Of a stretch of DNA of 64,000 nt, positions 28,721 through 39,109 are shown piece by piece. Each line of letters opens with the position of its first letter. Position 1 is the first letter of the stretch. The position numbers and the translations under genes are program-made. A model generated the notes under the pieces. The model worked only from the letters and a program-made list of their open reading frames with translations. It searched no databases and was not told the origin of the DNA. The stretch comes from Leptospira bourretii (GTDB lineage Bacteria > Spirochaetota > Leptospiria > Leptospirales > Leptospiraceae): positions 62,001-126,000 of the forward strand of contig NZ_RQFW01000019.1 in assembly GCF_004770145.1 (NCBI RefSeq), read 5' to 3'.

Positions 28721-29986
28721 ATGGCAGATCAAAATTCAATTTATGCAAAAACATTAGCCACCAAAGCAAAGTTAGCAAGCAGAGGTTTAAAGGCTTTAAC
28801 CACCTTAGAAAAAAACTCAGTTTTAAAACGTGTGGAAGAACTTCTTTTGGCAAATCAAAAGCAGATCATAGAAAAAAACCAAATCGATATGAAAAATGGC
28901 CAGGAAAAAGGTTTGTCATCATCGATGATGGACCGTTTGCTTCTAGATTCCAAACGAATTGCTGCTATGGCAAAAAGTATCGAAGAAATTCGTAATTTGC
29001 CAGATCCTGTGGGTGAAGTGGTTCGGGGCACCATCCTTCCCAATGGACTCGAACTTCTTACCAAACGAGTGCCCATTGGTGTGGTGATGACGATTTTTGA
29101 ATCTAGACCCAATGTCATCATTGATATTGCTTCCCTTTCCTTTAAATCGGGGAATTCCTGTATTCTACGTGGTGGTTCAGAAGCATTTCATTCAAATTTT
29201 ATCCTTTCTTCTTTATTTCATCAGGCCATTGAAGAAAAAAACCTACCCGGCGTGACAAAGGATGTCGTGACCTTTGTCGAAAATACAAACAGAGAGGCAA
29301 TGGTTCCTTTTTTCCAATTAGATGATTTGATTGATGTGATTGTTCCCCGAGGTGGAGAGGCTCTCATTCGGTTTGTATCCGAAAACAGTAAAATTCCTGT
29401 CATCAAACATGATAAAGGTGTTACCAATCTATACCTTTCCCAACATGCAAATCCAGAGATTGTCCTTCCGATTTTACTGAATTCAAAAGTGCAACGCCCA
29501 GGCGTTTGTAATGCTTTGGAGAACCTTTTGGTTCATAAAGACTATCCTAATTTAAAAAATTTATTGGAATCTTTGGAAGCAAATGGGGTTCAAATTCTTG
29601 GGGATGAATCCATTTGCAAAATTCTGCCTTCGACCAAACCGGCGTCGGAAGAAGATTTTTATACAGAGTTTTTAGACACGAGACTTAGCATAAAATTAGT
29701 AAATTCTCTTTCCGAGGCAATGGAAAACATTCGAAAATACAGTTCGGGTCATACGGAATGTATTTTGTCTGATGACATTACAGAAATCCAAACCTTCCAA
29801 AAGGAACTAGACAGTGCTGCCATTTTTGTCAATTGTTCCACTCGGTTTCATGATGGCGGTGAATATGGACTTGGTGCCGAGGTTGGAATTTCTACTGGTA
29901 AACTCCATGTCCGTGGACCAATGGGACTCATTCACCTAACAACGACCACAACTTATGTGACAGGAAGAGGACAAGTCCGCGGATAA
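28721..29986 (+). CDS. proA: Gamma-glutamyl phosphate reductase
   Basis: NADPH-dependent reductase, second step of proline synthesis. 421 aa. Signatures: [41 protein letters not shown], the catalytic Cys in [13 protein letters not shown], and the end [19 protein letters not shown]. Directly follows its partner proB. Confidence 0.96.
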   Translation: MADQNSIYAKTLATKAKLASRGLKALTTLEKNSVLKRVEELLLANQKQIIEKNQIDMKNGQEKGLSSSMMDRLLLDSKRIAAMAKSIEEIRNLPDPVGEVVRGTILPNGLELLTKRVPIGVVMTIFESRPNVIIDIASLSFKSGNSCILRGGSEAFHSNFILSSLFHQAIEEKNLPGVTKDVVTFVENTNREAMVPFFQLDDLIDVIVPRGGEALIRFVSENSKIPVIKHDKGVTNLYLSQHANPEIVLPILLNSKVQRPGVCNALENLLVHKDYPNLKNLLESLEANGVQILGDESICKILPSTKPASEEDFYTEFLDTRLSIKLVNSLSEAMENIRKYSSGHTECILSDDITEIQTFQKELDSAAIFVNCSTRFHDGGEYGLGAEVGISTGKLHVRGPMGLIHLTTTTTYVTGRGQVRG

Positions 29987-29988
29987 AG

Positions 29989-30600
29989 ATGGAAGTTTTG
30001 TTTTTTGGAGGAAGTTTCAATCCCCCACATTTGGGACATCGCCATGTCATTGAAACGATTTCCAAATTCTATCCCAATGACTTACTCTATATTTGTCCTA
30101 ATTTTGTTTCCCCATTAAAAAAAACGGGAAAAGAGTTTCGTGCAAATGAAATTTGGGAATTATGTTTGAGTGAATTTGAAAGTTTCCTTTCGGAAAAAGT
30201 GATCCTTTGGGATGAGGAAATCAAAAAACGAAATACAAGTTATACGGTTGATAGTTTACATTTATTGCAGAATCTCCATCCAAATTCGCAAATTTCTCTT
30301 GTGATAGGAGAAGATAATTTAAGCTCCTTTGATCTATGGAAGTCCTATCGAGAAATTCTAATTCTCGTCAAAATGGTTGTCGTGGTGAGAAGAGAGACTT
30401 CTTTTCCAAATGAAGTTTTCATTCCAGATTTTTTTCCCAAATCTAAAATCACAGTTTTGGCAAATCCAGTATTACCCATCAGTAGCACGGAAATTCGACA
30501 AGTTTTGAATGGAAACTTAGTCACAGAGTATCTTTTACCTAAAACTAGGGAACTTGCCCTGAAGTTTTTAAACGCAAAAGATAATGGTGGCCCAAAGTGA
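29989..30600 (+). CDS. nadD: Nicotinate-nucleotide adenylyltransferase
   Basis: Adenylyltransferase of NAD synthesis. 203 aa. The nucleotidyltransferase motif FGGSFNPPHLGHRHV starts the protein and the late ISSTEIRQ motif (PISSTEIRQVL) is present. It begins 2 bases after proA and overlaps yqeK by 4 bases. Confidence 0.93.
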   Translation: MEVLFFGGSFNPPHLGHRHVIETISKFYPNDLLYICPNFVSPLKKTGKEFRANEIWELCLSEFESFLSEKVILWDEEIKKRNTSYTVDSLHLLQNLHPNSQISLVIGEDNLSSFDLWKSYREILILVKMVVVVRRETSFPNEVFIPDFFPKSKITVLANPVLPISSTEIRQVLNGNLVTEYLLPKTRELALKFLNAKDNGGPK

Positions 30601-31220
30601 AACAAATTCCAAAGACAAATGTTTCCTTTGAGGATTGGATTTTATTTTTTACCGAAGAAGTTCCAAACCATGTCACAGAAACCAGGTTCCAACATATTCT
30701 CCGAGTGGCCAACTATGCAGAATCACTTGCAAAAATTCACGGACACCCCTATCCAAAAAAAGCATACCTCGCTGGCCTTTGTCATGACATCACCAAACAG
30801 AAAAAATCGGAAGTCCATTCGAAACTCTTTCAAGAATATTCTCTAGACCTAAACGATATTCCCTCGCAGGCCCTACATGCTTTTTCGGCTCCCTTATGGT
30901 TAGAGAAAGAATATGGTTTTTCCGATCCAGAAATTGCAAAAGCAATCTCCTCTCATACATTGGGAAATACTTCCCCTTCACTTTTGGACCAAATTCTCTA
31001 TGCTGCAGATTTTTTAGGATCTGATTTTGCATTCCGACAACCTGACCTTTCCTTATGGGTGGCAAAAACAGAGGAAAATTTATTATACGGAGTTTTTATG
31101 AAAGCCTCTCAAACCATTTCTTTTCTTATGGAAAAAAAGGAAGTCATCCATCCTTATACATTTCAGATGTACAACCGATCCGCCAATTTGATTAAGGAAA
31201 ACCAAATCGATGTTACGTGA
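30597..31220 (+). CDS. yqeK: YqeK-type HD-domain hydrolase
   Basis: 207 aa. HD metal motif LAGLCHDITKQK with the preceding RFQHILRVANYAESLA and later AISSHTLGN fit YqeK, which in other bacteria hydrolyses diadenosine tetraphosphate symmetrically. It sits between nadD and an LCP gene, the usual neighbourhood. GTG start overlapping nadD by 4 bases, 11-base overlap with the next gene. Confidence 0.88.
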   Translation: MKQIPKTNVSFEDWILFFTEEVPNHVTETRFQHILRVANYAESLAKIHGHPYPKKAYLAGLCHDITKQKKSEVHSKLFQEYSLDLNDIPSQALHAFSAPLWLEKEYGFSDPEIAKAISSHTLGNTSPSLLDQILYAADFLGSDFAFRQPDLSLWVAKTEENLLYGVFMKASQTISFLMEKKEVIHPYTFQMYNRSANLIKENQIDVT

Positions 31221-32367
31221 AGCTCCCAAAAAACAACCAATCCCTGCAAAAACACTTTTGATTGCTGCAGGATCCTTTTTTTTGATTGCCCTTTTGTTTT
31301 TAATTTTCCGCTCCAAAGGTGGATTTTCGTTAGACCAAAAATTTTCACAAAGCAAACGACTTCCCATCCTTTTTTCTGTTCTAGGTGAAAAGGATGAGTA
31401 TCTATTTTCTCTTTATGCGGAGTTTTATCCCAATGAAAAGAAAGCTGCCCTTTTTTTTGTAAATCCAAAAACCAGTTTTGATGATGGAAGTAAATGTCTA
31501 AAAGAGAAAGGAAGCTCAGCACCTTCCTATGTTGAGTCTGTTTTAGAAGACACTTTAGATTCCAACATCCCCTTTAAAATAGTTTTGACCAAAGAACAAT
31601 TTCAGAATTGGGTCAATTTACTCGGTGGGTTAAATTTATTTTTTGAGCCGAAGTCATTACACATAACAAAGAATTACGCACGGAATAAACAAACCTATAT
31701 TCTAGATGGCGAGGACACATTTGATTGGATGAGTTCCCTTGCAGATGAATCGATGATTTCCTATATCAGAAGGCTCGAAATCCAAGAAACAATATTCTTA
31801 ACCATCCTTGAATCCATTCATGATAAAAAAGATCTACTCGGAAAACAAAGGGTAGCTTATCTTCATAGCCAGATGACCACAAATCTTTCTGTCAAAGAAT
31901 GGGAAACATTGATCGATTTTTTGAAGAAAGAAAAGATTCATTTTGGAGTTTCCGAAGTTCCAGGTGAGCCAATGGGTCGCCCAAAATTCAAAGATGAAGT
32001 TTTAAAAGCCAATGAAGAAACGGTAAAAGTTGCCTTCCATAAATTTTCTAGTGAACTCAAATCCTTATCTTTTAGCGAAGGGGAAAGAGCAAGGATCGAA
32101 GTCTTGAATGGAACTCCTAAAAATGGGCTTGCCAGATATGGTAAGGTGCTTCTGAATGATAAGGGTCTGAAAGTTCTCTCCGTTGACAATGCCTGGGATT
32201 CTAGTTTTAAATCCAGTATCATCCTAAACCGCTCCGGAAACACACAGTACACCGATCTTATCTCCGATACATTTCAAGGACGCAAGGTTTACTTTGCACT
32301 GAGAAAAGATTTAGGGTTAGATGCCACTGTGATCCTCGGGGAAGATTTTCAAAATTCCAAGGACTAA
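31210..32367 (+). CDS. LytR-CpsA-Psr-like protein with LytR C-terminal domain
   Basis: 385 aa. One N-terminal membrane anchor (TLLIAAGSFFLIALLFLIF) and an extracytoplasmic part with an LCP-like domain (FKIVLTKEQFQNWVNLLGGL, LDGEDTFDWMSSLADES) followed by a LytR_C domain (RIEVLNGTPKNGLARYGKVLL). LCP proteins of Gram-positives transfer glycopolymers to peptidoglycan; the arginines normally binding the polyprenyl phosphate are not obvious here, so activity is uncertain. It lies in the nadD-yqeK-LCP-rsfS block. Confidence 0.75.
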   Translation: MLREAPKKQPIPAKTLLIAAGSFFLIALLFLIFRSKGGFSLDQKFSQSKRLPILFSVLGEKDEYLFSLYAEFYPNEKKAALFFVNPKTSFDDGSKCLKEKGSSAPSYVESVLEDTLDSNIPFKIVLTKEQFQNWVNLLGGLNLFFEPKSLHITKNYARNKQTYILDGEDTFDWMSSLADESMISYIRRLEIQETIFLTILESIHDKKDLLGKQRVAYLHSQMTTNLSVKEWETLIDFLKKEKIHFGVSEVPGEPMGRPKFKDEVLKANEETVKVAFHKFSSELKSLSFSEGERARIEVLNGTPKNGLARYGKVLLNDKGLKVLSVDNAWDSSFKSSIILNRSGNTQYTDLISDTFQGRKVYFALRKDLGLDATVILGEDFQNSKD

Positions 32368-32368
32368 A

Positions 32369-32734
32369 ATGCCGAATATCAGCGCCGAGACAATAGAACA
32401 TCTCAAAAAAATCAAACAAACGTTAATTGACAAAAAATGTGAAAACATTCAATTTCTGGATCTAAAAGACGTACATAGTTATTTATCCTTATTTGTAATA
32501 GCAACGGTCAAAACAGAAACACAAGGTAGATCTTGTGCGAAAGATATTGATAAATACATGAAACCTTTGAAACTTGCAGTCAAAAGACAAAACCTAACAG
32601 ATCTACCCAAGGACGCAACGGGTTGGATCCTTCTCGATTACGGTGAAATTTGTGTGCATATTATGACAGACGAAATGAGAACCTACTATTCATTAGATCG
32701 TCTCTGGGGAGATGCCACTCCTATTGTTGTATAA
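32369..32734 (+). CDS. rsfS: Ribosomal silencing factor RsfS
   Basis: 121 aa. Binds L14 and blocks subunit joining during starvation. [31 protein letters not shown] and [31 protein letters not shown] follow the RsfS/Iojap pattern. Last gene of the obgE operon; its stop overlaps the convergent yyaL-like gene by 14 bases. Confidence 0.93.
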   Translation: MPNISAETIEHLKKIKQTLIDKKCENIQFLDLKDVHSYLSLFVIATVKTETQGRSCAKDIDKYMKPLKLAVKRQNLTDLPKDATGWILLDYGEICVHIMTDEMRTYYSLDRLWGDATPIVV

Positions 32735-34790
32735 GAGTGAGTGCTTCTTCTAGATTGTCTTTTGGCAATTCACAAGAAAAATTACGGCAAACATAGAATA
32801 AAATCCCAGAGCCCGCCCCTCTACCCGTAAGGAGTTCTAATTCTTCCGCTAATTGTTTTGCCTTTGATTCTTCTAATACTAGCCAAACCAAATTCGGATC
32901 TTTTAATTCACTTAGTTTTTTCCGAATGGATTTGATTTCCGTTGCATCCTTGTCTTTGTAAACCACAAGGACTTCCTTCGAAGGGTATTGAAATTTTTGG
33001 AATGCTGATATCATCGAAGGGTAACTTAATGAATTTTGCGTTAGTTCTGGAAGGAAATAAGAAAAAATAGCATTGGCCTTTGATTCTAAATCTTGTCCTT
33101 TGTATCCAAAAGAAAACAAAAGATAAAACAAATGTAAGATGGTTGAATTCCCAGATGGTTCAACTCCATCGTAACCTTCAATAGTTCTTACAATTAAATC
33201 TTCATTCCCATGAAAGGATTCGTAAAATGGACCCACAGTGGAGGCAAAATGAGAAAACAAATATTCCAAAGAACGTTTTCCCTTTGTATAGGCTTCAATA
33301 TCTTCATCCAACTGAAAAAGTTTCATAGAAACCCAAATGAATTCTGCATAATCGGGTAAGGTTCCAAAGTATTTGGCCTCTCCTTCCCGGAATCTCCTTA
33401 ATATGGAACCATCATCACCAACGAGTTGTTTTGTGATAAACTGATAAATCTTTTTGGCATCATTGAGATACTCAGTATCACCGGAAACTTCATAAGCAGA
33501 CAAAAGTGCTCGGATCCAAAGACAATTCCAGGAAGTAAGGACTTTGTCATCCCGAAGGGGTCGAATCCTTTGGCTGCGATTTGCCAAAAGTTTTTCTTTT
33601 GCGTATTCTAATTTGTGAGTAAACTCTGGTTTGAATTGAATTCCATCCACAAAAGGATTTTTTCCCTTCCAATATACATGTAAGATGTTTTGGTGTTCAA
33701 AATTTCCTTCTTCGGTGACATTCCAAAATCCTTGGATTTCTTCATCAGGAACAATTTGATTCAATTCAGAATGGGTCCAAAGATAAAATTTTCCCTCTTC
33801 TCCTTCCGAATCGGCATCTTCTGCGCTGGCAATCCCACCGGAATCCAAGGTCATATCACGTCTGATATAGGTAACGATTTCTCGAATCACCTCTAAAAAG
33901 AAAGGTTCTTCTGTAGCCTTGTATAACAAAGAGAGGGCTTCTACATAGAGGGAGTTGTCATACAACATTTTCTCAAAATGGGGAACGAGCCATTCATGAT
34001 CAGTCGCATAACGGCAAATTCCACCACCCACTTGGTCATAAATCCCACCGGATTTCATGGCATAGGCTGTGTTAAATGCCATCTCCAAGGCACGTGGGTC
34101 TTTTTTTAATAAGTAGAATTCCGTAAGGAAACTGAGGGCCATACTCGGGGGAAATTTATTACTTGAGTTGGTTTTGAATCCAAAAAATTCCTTATCGTAC
34201 ACTTGCAGGTATCGTTCAAAATTATTTTCGATGATTTCTTTAGCAGGTAGCTTTCCTTCATTGGGTCTAGTTTCATTATCACGTAAATACTGTGTCAAAT
34301 CAGAAGCAGCTGTGACGAGTTCTTCTCTTTGGTTCTTCCATGCTTCCGAGACCAATCGAAGGACCTCTTTAAAGCTTCGTTTTCCGTAGCGATTTTCAGG
34401 AGGGAAGTAAGTTCCCCCAAGGATTGGTTCCTTTGTGGGGGTAAGAAACATATTGAGAGGCCAACCCCCTTGGGTTCCCATAGCATGCAAAGCATCCATA
34501 TAAATTTTATCAATGTCTGGACGTTCTTCCCTGTCTAACTTGATGCATACGAAATTACGGTTTAAGACTTCTGCTGTGGAATCATCTTCAAAGGATTCCC
34601 GTTCCATCACATGGCACCAGTGACAAGTCGAATACCCAATGGACAAAAGGATGATTTTATCCTCTTTTTGGGCTTTTTCGAAGGCTTCCGCTCCCCAGGG
34701 AAACCAATCAACGGGATTGTGTGCATGTTGTAACAGATAAGGACTTTTTTCATGAACCAAACGATTCGGTTTTTTCGACAGATTTGCCAC
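32721..34790 (-). CDS. Thioredoxin-domain protein of the YyaL/DUF255 family
   Basis: 689 aa. An N-terminal thioredoxin-like domain ([19 protein letters not shown], then [18 protein letters not shown] with a C-x-x-C pair) is joined to an (alpha/alpha)6-barrel like that of N-acylglucosamine 2-epimerases ([32 protein letters not shown]). Bacterial YyaL and animal SPATA20 share this layout; the substrate is unknown. It is divergent from the TolC gene. Confidence 0.93.
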   Translation of the reverse strand: MANLSKKPNRLVHEKSPYLLQHAHNPVDWFPWGAEAFEKAQKEDKIILLSIGYSTCHWCHVMERESFEDDSTAEVLNRNFVCIKLDREERPDIDKIYMDALHAMGTQGGWPLNMFLTPTKEPILGGTYFPPENRYGKRSFKEVLRLVSEAWKNQREELVTAASDLTQYLRDNETRPNEGKLPAKEIIENNFERYLQVYDKEFFGFKTNSSNKFPPSMALSFLTEFYLLKKDPRALEMAFNTAYAMKSGGIYDQVGGGICRYATDHEWLVPHFEKMLYDNSLYVEALSLLYKATEEPFFLEVIREIVTYIRRDMTLDSGGIASAEDADSEGEEGKFYLWTHSELNQIVPDEEIQGFWNVTEEGNFEHQNILHVYWKGKNPFVDGIQFKPEFTHKLEYAKEKLLANRSQRIRPLRDDKVLTSWNCLWIRALLSAYEVSGDTEYLNDAKKIYQFITKQLVGDDGSILRRFREGEAKYFGTLPDYAEFIWVSMKLFQLDEDIEAYTKGKRSLEYLFSHFASTVGPFYESFHGNEDLIVRTIEGYDGVEPSGNSTILHLFYLLFSFGYKGQDLESKANAIFSYFLPELTQNSLSYPSMISAFQKFQYPSKEVLVVYKDKDATEIKSIRKKLSELKDPNLVWLVLEESKAKQLAEELELLTGRGAGSGILFYVCRNFSCELPKDNLEEALTLIQQ

Positions 34791-34847
34791 AATGTTCTCC
34801 CAGAAACTAAGGTTTCTCCACGTAGCTTTTTACATTTTAGGTTGATT

Positions 34848-34873
34848 GACAAGATTGATTTTTTCATCTTGTC
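34848..34873. promoter_or_regulatory. Inverted repeat upstream of the TolC-like gene
   Basis: GACAAGAT (34848-34855) and ATCTTGTC (34866-34873) are perfect complements around a 10-base T-rich spacer. It lies between the divergent yyaL-like and tolC-like genes and resembles an operator for a dimeric repressor. Confidence 0.4.
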
Positions 34874-34899
34874 TGTGTAAGGGGTTTAAGAAGTTTCCA

Positions 34900-36591
34900 T
34901 TGAACAGTCACAATATTTCTACCCCGTATTTTTTTATCAGTCCTCGAAAGTTGACCAGCTGGTTAATATCTTTTAGTCTTTTAAGTTTCCCTATTTTTGC
35001 GGAAACTGACTTTGAAGAGGATGTCAAACGGATGCAGCTTTCCCAGTGGGAAAATGGGAATACCATTCCTGAATCCCTCCAATCGGGGAATGGTCCGAAA
35101 AAACTACGACTCACGATCTCCCAAGCCATCGAACAGGTGATTGAGAACAATACCATTGTTCAAAATGCCAAATTGGAAATTGTCAAAGCTGACAGCCCCG
35201 AATGGAAAAATGAATCCAAATACACTTGGAAGGCGTTGGCAAGTATCCAGTCTTCCAAACAACTTTTTCCGAATAACAGAAACAACATCTTTGCCGGAAC
35301 AATTCGTTCCCAGGATAAAATTTCTGCCGGTATCGAAAAACAATTCAAAACCGGAACTTATTTCAAAACAGAAATCAGTACAATTCGTTATGACGTAAAT
35401 GCCTTTGAAGATCCTGCATCTCAGAGTGGATTTGGAAGTTTACTTGCTGCTCCCCCTATGTACACAGGTGCTGTCACTGCGACATTGTCCCAAGAGTTAC
35501 TGAAATATGGATTTGGTAAAAACGAAGAAGATAAAGAAAAACTTTTAAAAAATCAAACCCTTCTTGTTCGCGAAAACTATATCAACATATTGACCCAACT
35601 TGTAGTAAAGATCCTCGTGGATTATTGGTCTCTTAGCATTGTAGATTCTCGAATTGCCACATACGAAAAAGTATCAAAAAATACAGAAGAGATCAGGCGC
35701 CTAACCTTACGAAAAACTGGACTGGGGCTCTCGGAAGGATTTGAAGTCAACCAGTGGAACCAAGCATTTCTTAGAACCCAATCTCTTTTAGAAAAAGCAA
35801 AAGTAGATCGAATTGAAGCCGAAAGAAATTTAGTGCGAATTCTCAACGTGGACACTGGCTCTTCTATTGAAGGAGTCACTGACCTAAGTGAAACTTTGCC
35901 AACGGGAATCAACCTCAAGGCTGACAAAGAATATGCACTTTCTAGAAGAACCGATTACTTAATGTTAAAACGGGAAAGAGAAATTGCAAAACTTGCTTTG
36001 AGTACTGCTCTTGCTGAAGATGATCCTTCATTACTTGCCACCTTTTCTTATAGCTCGATTGGACAGAATTTTATTTCACCCCAAGACAATTTCATTGCGC
36101 GCCAAAGAGGAATCACATCCTTTAACCATCCACAAATTCTGGCTGAATTAAAGATGTCTTACCCTCTTTGGGACTTAGGAATCAAAGCGGGAATTCGAGA
36201 TGCGGAAACGAATCTCAAAGTGAACGAGATGAAAATCCAAAACTTGGAACAAGAGATTACGCAAGAAATTGATAACCGGTACGAAGCGGTTTTAGCTAGC
36301 CATGCTCTTTTAAAGGACTTATTAAAAACCAGAAAAGAAACCGAAATTTTCTATAATGGACTGATCGAACGATTTCGCCAAGGACGGTATACAGCCGTTA
36401 ACGTCAAAAATGCCTTGGATAGTTTGGCGAATGTCGAACTTGCCGTGACACAAGCAAAGATTAACTTTAATATCAATTTAGTTCGTTACGAATTGGCTAA
36501 AAATTCTCTATTTGAGAAATATGGTCTCGATCTTTACTCAATCTTAGAGGAAGTCGAAAAAAGAGCCAAACAAGAAACTGACAAATTATGA
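34900..36591 (+). CDS. TolC-family outer-membrane efflux protein
   Basis: Outer-membrane channel of an export system. About 563 aa from a TTG at 34900, which keeps the inverted repeat in the leader; a TTG at 34846 is also in frame and no start has a good ribosome site. The signal sequence [19 protein letters not shown] ends near the AET junction. Two long helical repeats of OEP type follow: [26 protein letters not shown] to the first set, and [34 protein letters not shown] to the second, ending [19 protein letters not shown]. No inner-membrane pump genes are adjacent; an M20 amidohydrolase overlaps by 4 bases. Confidence 0.88.
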   Translation: MNSHNISTPYFFISPRKLTSWLISFSLLSFPIFAETDFEEDVKRMQLSQWENGNTIPESLQSGNGPKKLRLTISQAIEQVIENNTIVQNAKLEIVKADSPEWKNESKYTWKALASIQSSKQLFPNNRNNIFAGTIRSQDKISAGIEKQFKTGTYFKTEISTIRYDVNAFEDPASQSGFGSLLAAPPMYTGAVTATLSQELLKYGFGKNEEDKEKLLKNQTLLVRENYINILTQLVVKILVDYWSLSIVDSRIATYEKVSKNTEEIRRLTLRKTGLGLSEGFEVNQWNQAFLRTQSLLEKAKVDRIEAERNLVRILNVDTGSSIEGVTDLSETLPTGINLKADKEYALSRRTDYLMLKREREIAKLALSTALAEDDPSLLATFSYSSIGQNFISPQDNFIARQRGITSFNHPQILAELKMSYPLWDLGIKAGIRDAETNLKVNEMKIQNLEQEITQEIDNRYEAVLASHALLKDLLKTRKETEIFYNGLIERFRQGRYTAVNVKNALDSLANVELAVTQAKINFNINLVRYELAKNSLFEKYGLDLYSILEEVEKRAKQETDKL

Positions 36592-37769
36592 AAGTTTACC
36601 CTTCGCACAGAAAAGAGGAAATGGTTCGTTACAGGCGAACCTTCCACCAGTTCCCCGAACTCAAATATGAGGAAAAGGAAACTGCTTCTTTTGTGAAGGC
36701 ACATTTAGAGTCTTTGGGTTTTCAAGTGGAATCAGGGATCGCAGAAACTGGACTTGTTGCTTTATTTGATTCTGGAATTCCTGGAAAAACCATCCTCGTC
36801 CGAGCCGATATGGATGCCCTCCCCATCCATGAAGAAAATAACCACGACTACAAAAGCAAAAACCCCGGTAAGATGCATGCTTGCGGACATGATGGGCATA
36901 CAAGCATCCTTATGGCACTTTCTTCTGAACTAAAATCCTCTTTTTCGGAATTTGTCCCCAAAGGTCGAGTTCTCCTTTGTTTCCAACCAGCGGAAGAAGG
37001 TGGATCAGGGGCTGACAAAATGATCGCTTCTGGAATTTTGGACCGGTACAAAGTAGATTCCGTTTTTGCTCTCCATGTTTGGAATCATATTGATCTCGGG
37101 AAAGTGGGGGTTGTCAACGGTACCATGATGGCTTCCGTTGATGAATTTAAAATTACAGTAAAAGGAACCTCTGGCCATGGAGCAATCCCCCAGCACACAG
37201 TGGATCCGATTGTAGTTGGTTCTCACTTGGTGACCGCTTTACAGACATTAGTTTCCAGAAATGTGGATCCTTTGGAACCCTGTGTGGTGACCGTGGGATC
37301 ATTCCATTCTGGAAATGCCTTCAATGTCATCCCGGAAACAGCAACCCTTCATGGAACAGTTCGCACCTATTCCAAATCCGTTTATGAAATGATTCCCAAA
37401 CGAATGGAATCTCTGGTGAACCAAATTGCCGCTGGGTTTGGAGCCACCGTTGATTTTGAATACAACCGAATTGACAAACCCACCATCAATGACTCAGGTA
37501 TGGCTGACATCGTCCGAACCGCTGCAAAAAATGTTCTCGGTGAAAACTGCCTCACTGAAGAAAATACAAGGACCATGGGAGGCGAAGACTTTTCGGCTTT
37601 TCTAATGGAAAGACCAGGTTGTTATTTTTTTATTGGTTCTCGGAACGAGACCAAAGGATTTATCCACTCCCACCACAGTTCTTTTTTTGATTTTGATGAA
37701 GATGCCCTTCCCATTGGCCTTTCCGTGATGAAAGAAGTCATCAAAACCTATCTTTTAAATTCAATTTAA
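36588..37769 (+). CDS. M20D-family amidohydrolase (hippurate hydrolase-like)
   Basis: Zinc/manganese amidohydrolase of the N-acyl-amino-acid/IAA-amino-acid hydrolase group, 393 aa. Metal and catalytic residues are in place: [42 protein letters not shown], the dimerisation-domain [15 protein letters not shown], and [10 protein letters not shown], then [15 protein letters not shown]. Overlaps the TolC-like gene by 4 bases. The physiological acyl substrate is not readable. Confidence 0.93.
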   Translation: MKVYPSHRKEEMVRYRRTFHQFPELKYEEKETASFVKAHLESLGFQVESGIAETGLVALFDSGIPGKTILVRADMDALPIHEENNHDYKSKNPGKMHACGHDGHTSILMALSSELKSSFSEFVPKGRVLLCFQPAEEGGSGADKMIASGILDRYKVDSVFALHVWNHIDLGKVGVVNGTMMASVDEFKITVKGTSGHGAIPQHTVDPIVVGSHLVTALQTLVSRNVDPLEPCVVTVGSFHSGNAFNVIPETATLHGTVRTYSKSVYEMIPKRMESLVNQIAAGFGATVDFEYNRIDKPTINDSGMADIVRTAAKNVLGENCLTEENTRTMGGEDFSAFLMERPGCYFFIGSRNETKGFIHSHHSSFFDFDEDALPIGLSVMKEVIKTYLLNSI

Positions 37770-37781
37770 ACAAAAATAAAC

Positions 37782-37809
37782 TTGTCTGTTTTTTGGCCCA
37801 TTCTATTAG
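37782..37809 (+). promoter_or_regulatory. Putative promoter of the enoyl-CoA isomerase-like gene
   Basis: TTGTCT (37782-37787) and TATTAG (37804-37809) are separated by 16 bases; the palindrome begins at the last base of the -10 element and runs toward the start of transcription. Confidence 0.35.
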
Positions 37810-37822
37810 TTAGACATCTAAC
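37809..37822. promoter_or_regulatory. Palindrome resembling a MarR-type operator
   Basis: GTTAGA-CA-TCTAAC, arms of six perfect complementary bases with a 2-base spacer, lies just upstream of the enoyl-CoA isomerase-like gene at the expected transcription start. MarR-family sites often carry TTAG/CTAA halves. The marR gene at 38617-39078 is the next gene. Confidence 0.5.
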
Positions 37823-37843
37823 CATTTTTTCCCGAGGATTCCT

Positions 37844-38602
37844 ATGATATCATTCGAACAAGTAGACGGAATCGGATTTATCCGATTGGGCATTAACGAC
37901 AAGAACAGTTTTTCTAACGAATCGTTTTTGGAATTGAAAAAAACAATTCAAATCGCTAAGGAATCCAATTCCAAAGCCATCGTATTAAAAAGTGATTCTC
38001 CTGGGTCTTTTTCTTTAGGACTTGATCTTACCACTGTCAGCACAATGGATCTTTCCAAAGATTTAGCTCCCTTTTTAAATTTGTTCTATGACAACTTAAA
38101 AGGTTTGTTTACCCTTCCCGTTCCAACAATCGCAGAAATTTCTGGCCATGCTTTAGGATATGGAGCGATGCTTGCCCTTGTTTGTGACTATCGTTATGCG
38201 ACAGAAGACATTCGATTTGGTTTGCCTGAGGTAAAAATTGGAATCCAAGTTCCTTCATTTATCTATACCCTTCTCGGTGAAGCCGTTGGATATGATGCTG
38301 CAAAAAGGCATGTATTGTTAGGTGATGCATTTAAAGCCAAAGAAATGCCAAGTTTGTTTGAAGAAATTGTTGGAACAGAAGAAGACGTAAAGAAAAAGTC
38401 GAAATCTCTTCAAACCAAACTAAAGAAAAATTCCCTGTCAGCAATGAAAGATACAAAATTAGGAATTTTGAATGTACAAAAAAACATTTTATCGTTAATT
38501 GAAACGGATATCCAAGCGACCATCCAAAGTATCCAATCAAAGGATGCGCAAGAAGGTATTTCTGCTTCCGTTCAAGTCAGAAGACCTGTTTTTACTTCCT
38601 AA
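37844..38602 (+). CDS. Enoyl-CoA hydratase/isomerase-family protein
   Basis: Crotonase-fold protein, 252 aa. The oxyanion-hole regions SFSLGLDLTTV and ISGHALGYGAMLALVCDYRYAT and the second catalytic Glu (FGLPEVKIG, E129) are present, but the first catalytic Glu position of true hydratases is Met (M109). Loss of that Glu fits an isomerase such as delta3-delta2-enoyl-CoA isomerase better than a hydratase. Good SD-like GAGGA lies upstream of the ATG. A MarR-like operator precedes the gene and the MarR gene converges on it 14 bases beyond its stop. Confidence 0.8.
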   Translation: MISFEQVDGIGFIRLGINDKNSFSNESFLELKKTIQIAKESNSKAIVLKSDSPGSFSLGLDLTTVSTMDLSKDLAPFLNLFYDNLKGLFTLPVPTIAEISGHALGYGAMLALVCDYRYATEDIRFGLPEVKIGIQVPSFIYTLLGEAVGYDAAKRHVLLGDAFKAKEMPSLFEEIVGTEEDVKKKSKSLQTKLKKNSLSAMKDTKLGILNVQKNILSLIETDIQATIQSIQSKDAQEGISASVQVRRPVFTS

Positions 38603-38616
38603 AAAAAGCGAATGAT

Positions 38617-39078
38617 TTAATTTTCTCTTTTATTTCGAATGTGTTTGTAAATTTCTTCGAGGATAGGATATAAAATATCCTCGCTTTCTTTTGAGATTCC
38701 CCATGTTTGTAACGAAAGAAGTTTTGCAGAAATTGTCACAATCTTCTTTCGTATTTTTTTCCCATCCTTTGATAAAAGTAAGGCCCATTCTCTTCCGTCA
38801 TTTGGAGATGGATTTCTTTCCACAAGGCCCTCTTTGACCAATCTGTTGACAAGAACTGTACAAGTGGGCTTCGTCTTCTCAATGGTTTTGGCAATTTGTG
38901 TCATATTGATGGGAACAGTGCTACGTAAGAGAAAGGTTAAAATTTCAAAATGTGAAGTCGTAAGCCCGGGATAACCCAACTTTTCCATTTCACTACGAAC
39001 AATGTCTGCAATTTCCGAGCTGATACGATCAAAATAGCGAACGGATCGAAATCGTTTTGGAAGTTCTCTACTCATCAA
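38617..39078 (-). CDS. MarR-family transcriptional regulator
   Basis: 153 aa winged-helix regulator. Helix-turn-helix and wing: TSHFEILTFLLRSTVPINMTQIAKTIEKTKPTCTVLVNRLVKEGLVERNPSPNDGREWALLLSKDGK, with the DxRxxxxxLT-like wing (NDGREWALLLS). It probably represses the convergent crotonase gene through the palindrome at 37809, and perhaps itself through the repeat at 39082. It lies 31 bases after the co-directional Xaa-Pro peptidase gene. Confidence 0.88.
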   Translation of the reverse strand: MMSRELPKRFRSVRYFDRISSEIADIVRSEMEKLGYPGLTTSHFEILTFLLRSTVPINMTQIAKTIEKTKPTCTVLVNRLVKEGLVERNPSPNDGREWALLLSKDGKKIRKKIVTISAKLLSLQTWGISKESEDILYPILEEIYKHIRNKREN

Positions 39079-39081
39079 AAA

Positions 39082-39103
39082 CCAACTAACATTAAAAAGT
39101 TGG
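39082..39103. promoter_or_regulatory. Inverted repeat upstream of marR
   Basis: CCAACT (39082-39087) and AGTTGG (39098-39103) are perfect complements around 10 A/T-rich bases, 3 bases upstream of the marR start codon. It could be an autoregulatory site or a small hairpin near the ribosome site. Confidence 0.35.
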
Positions 39104-39109
39104 AATCCA

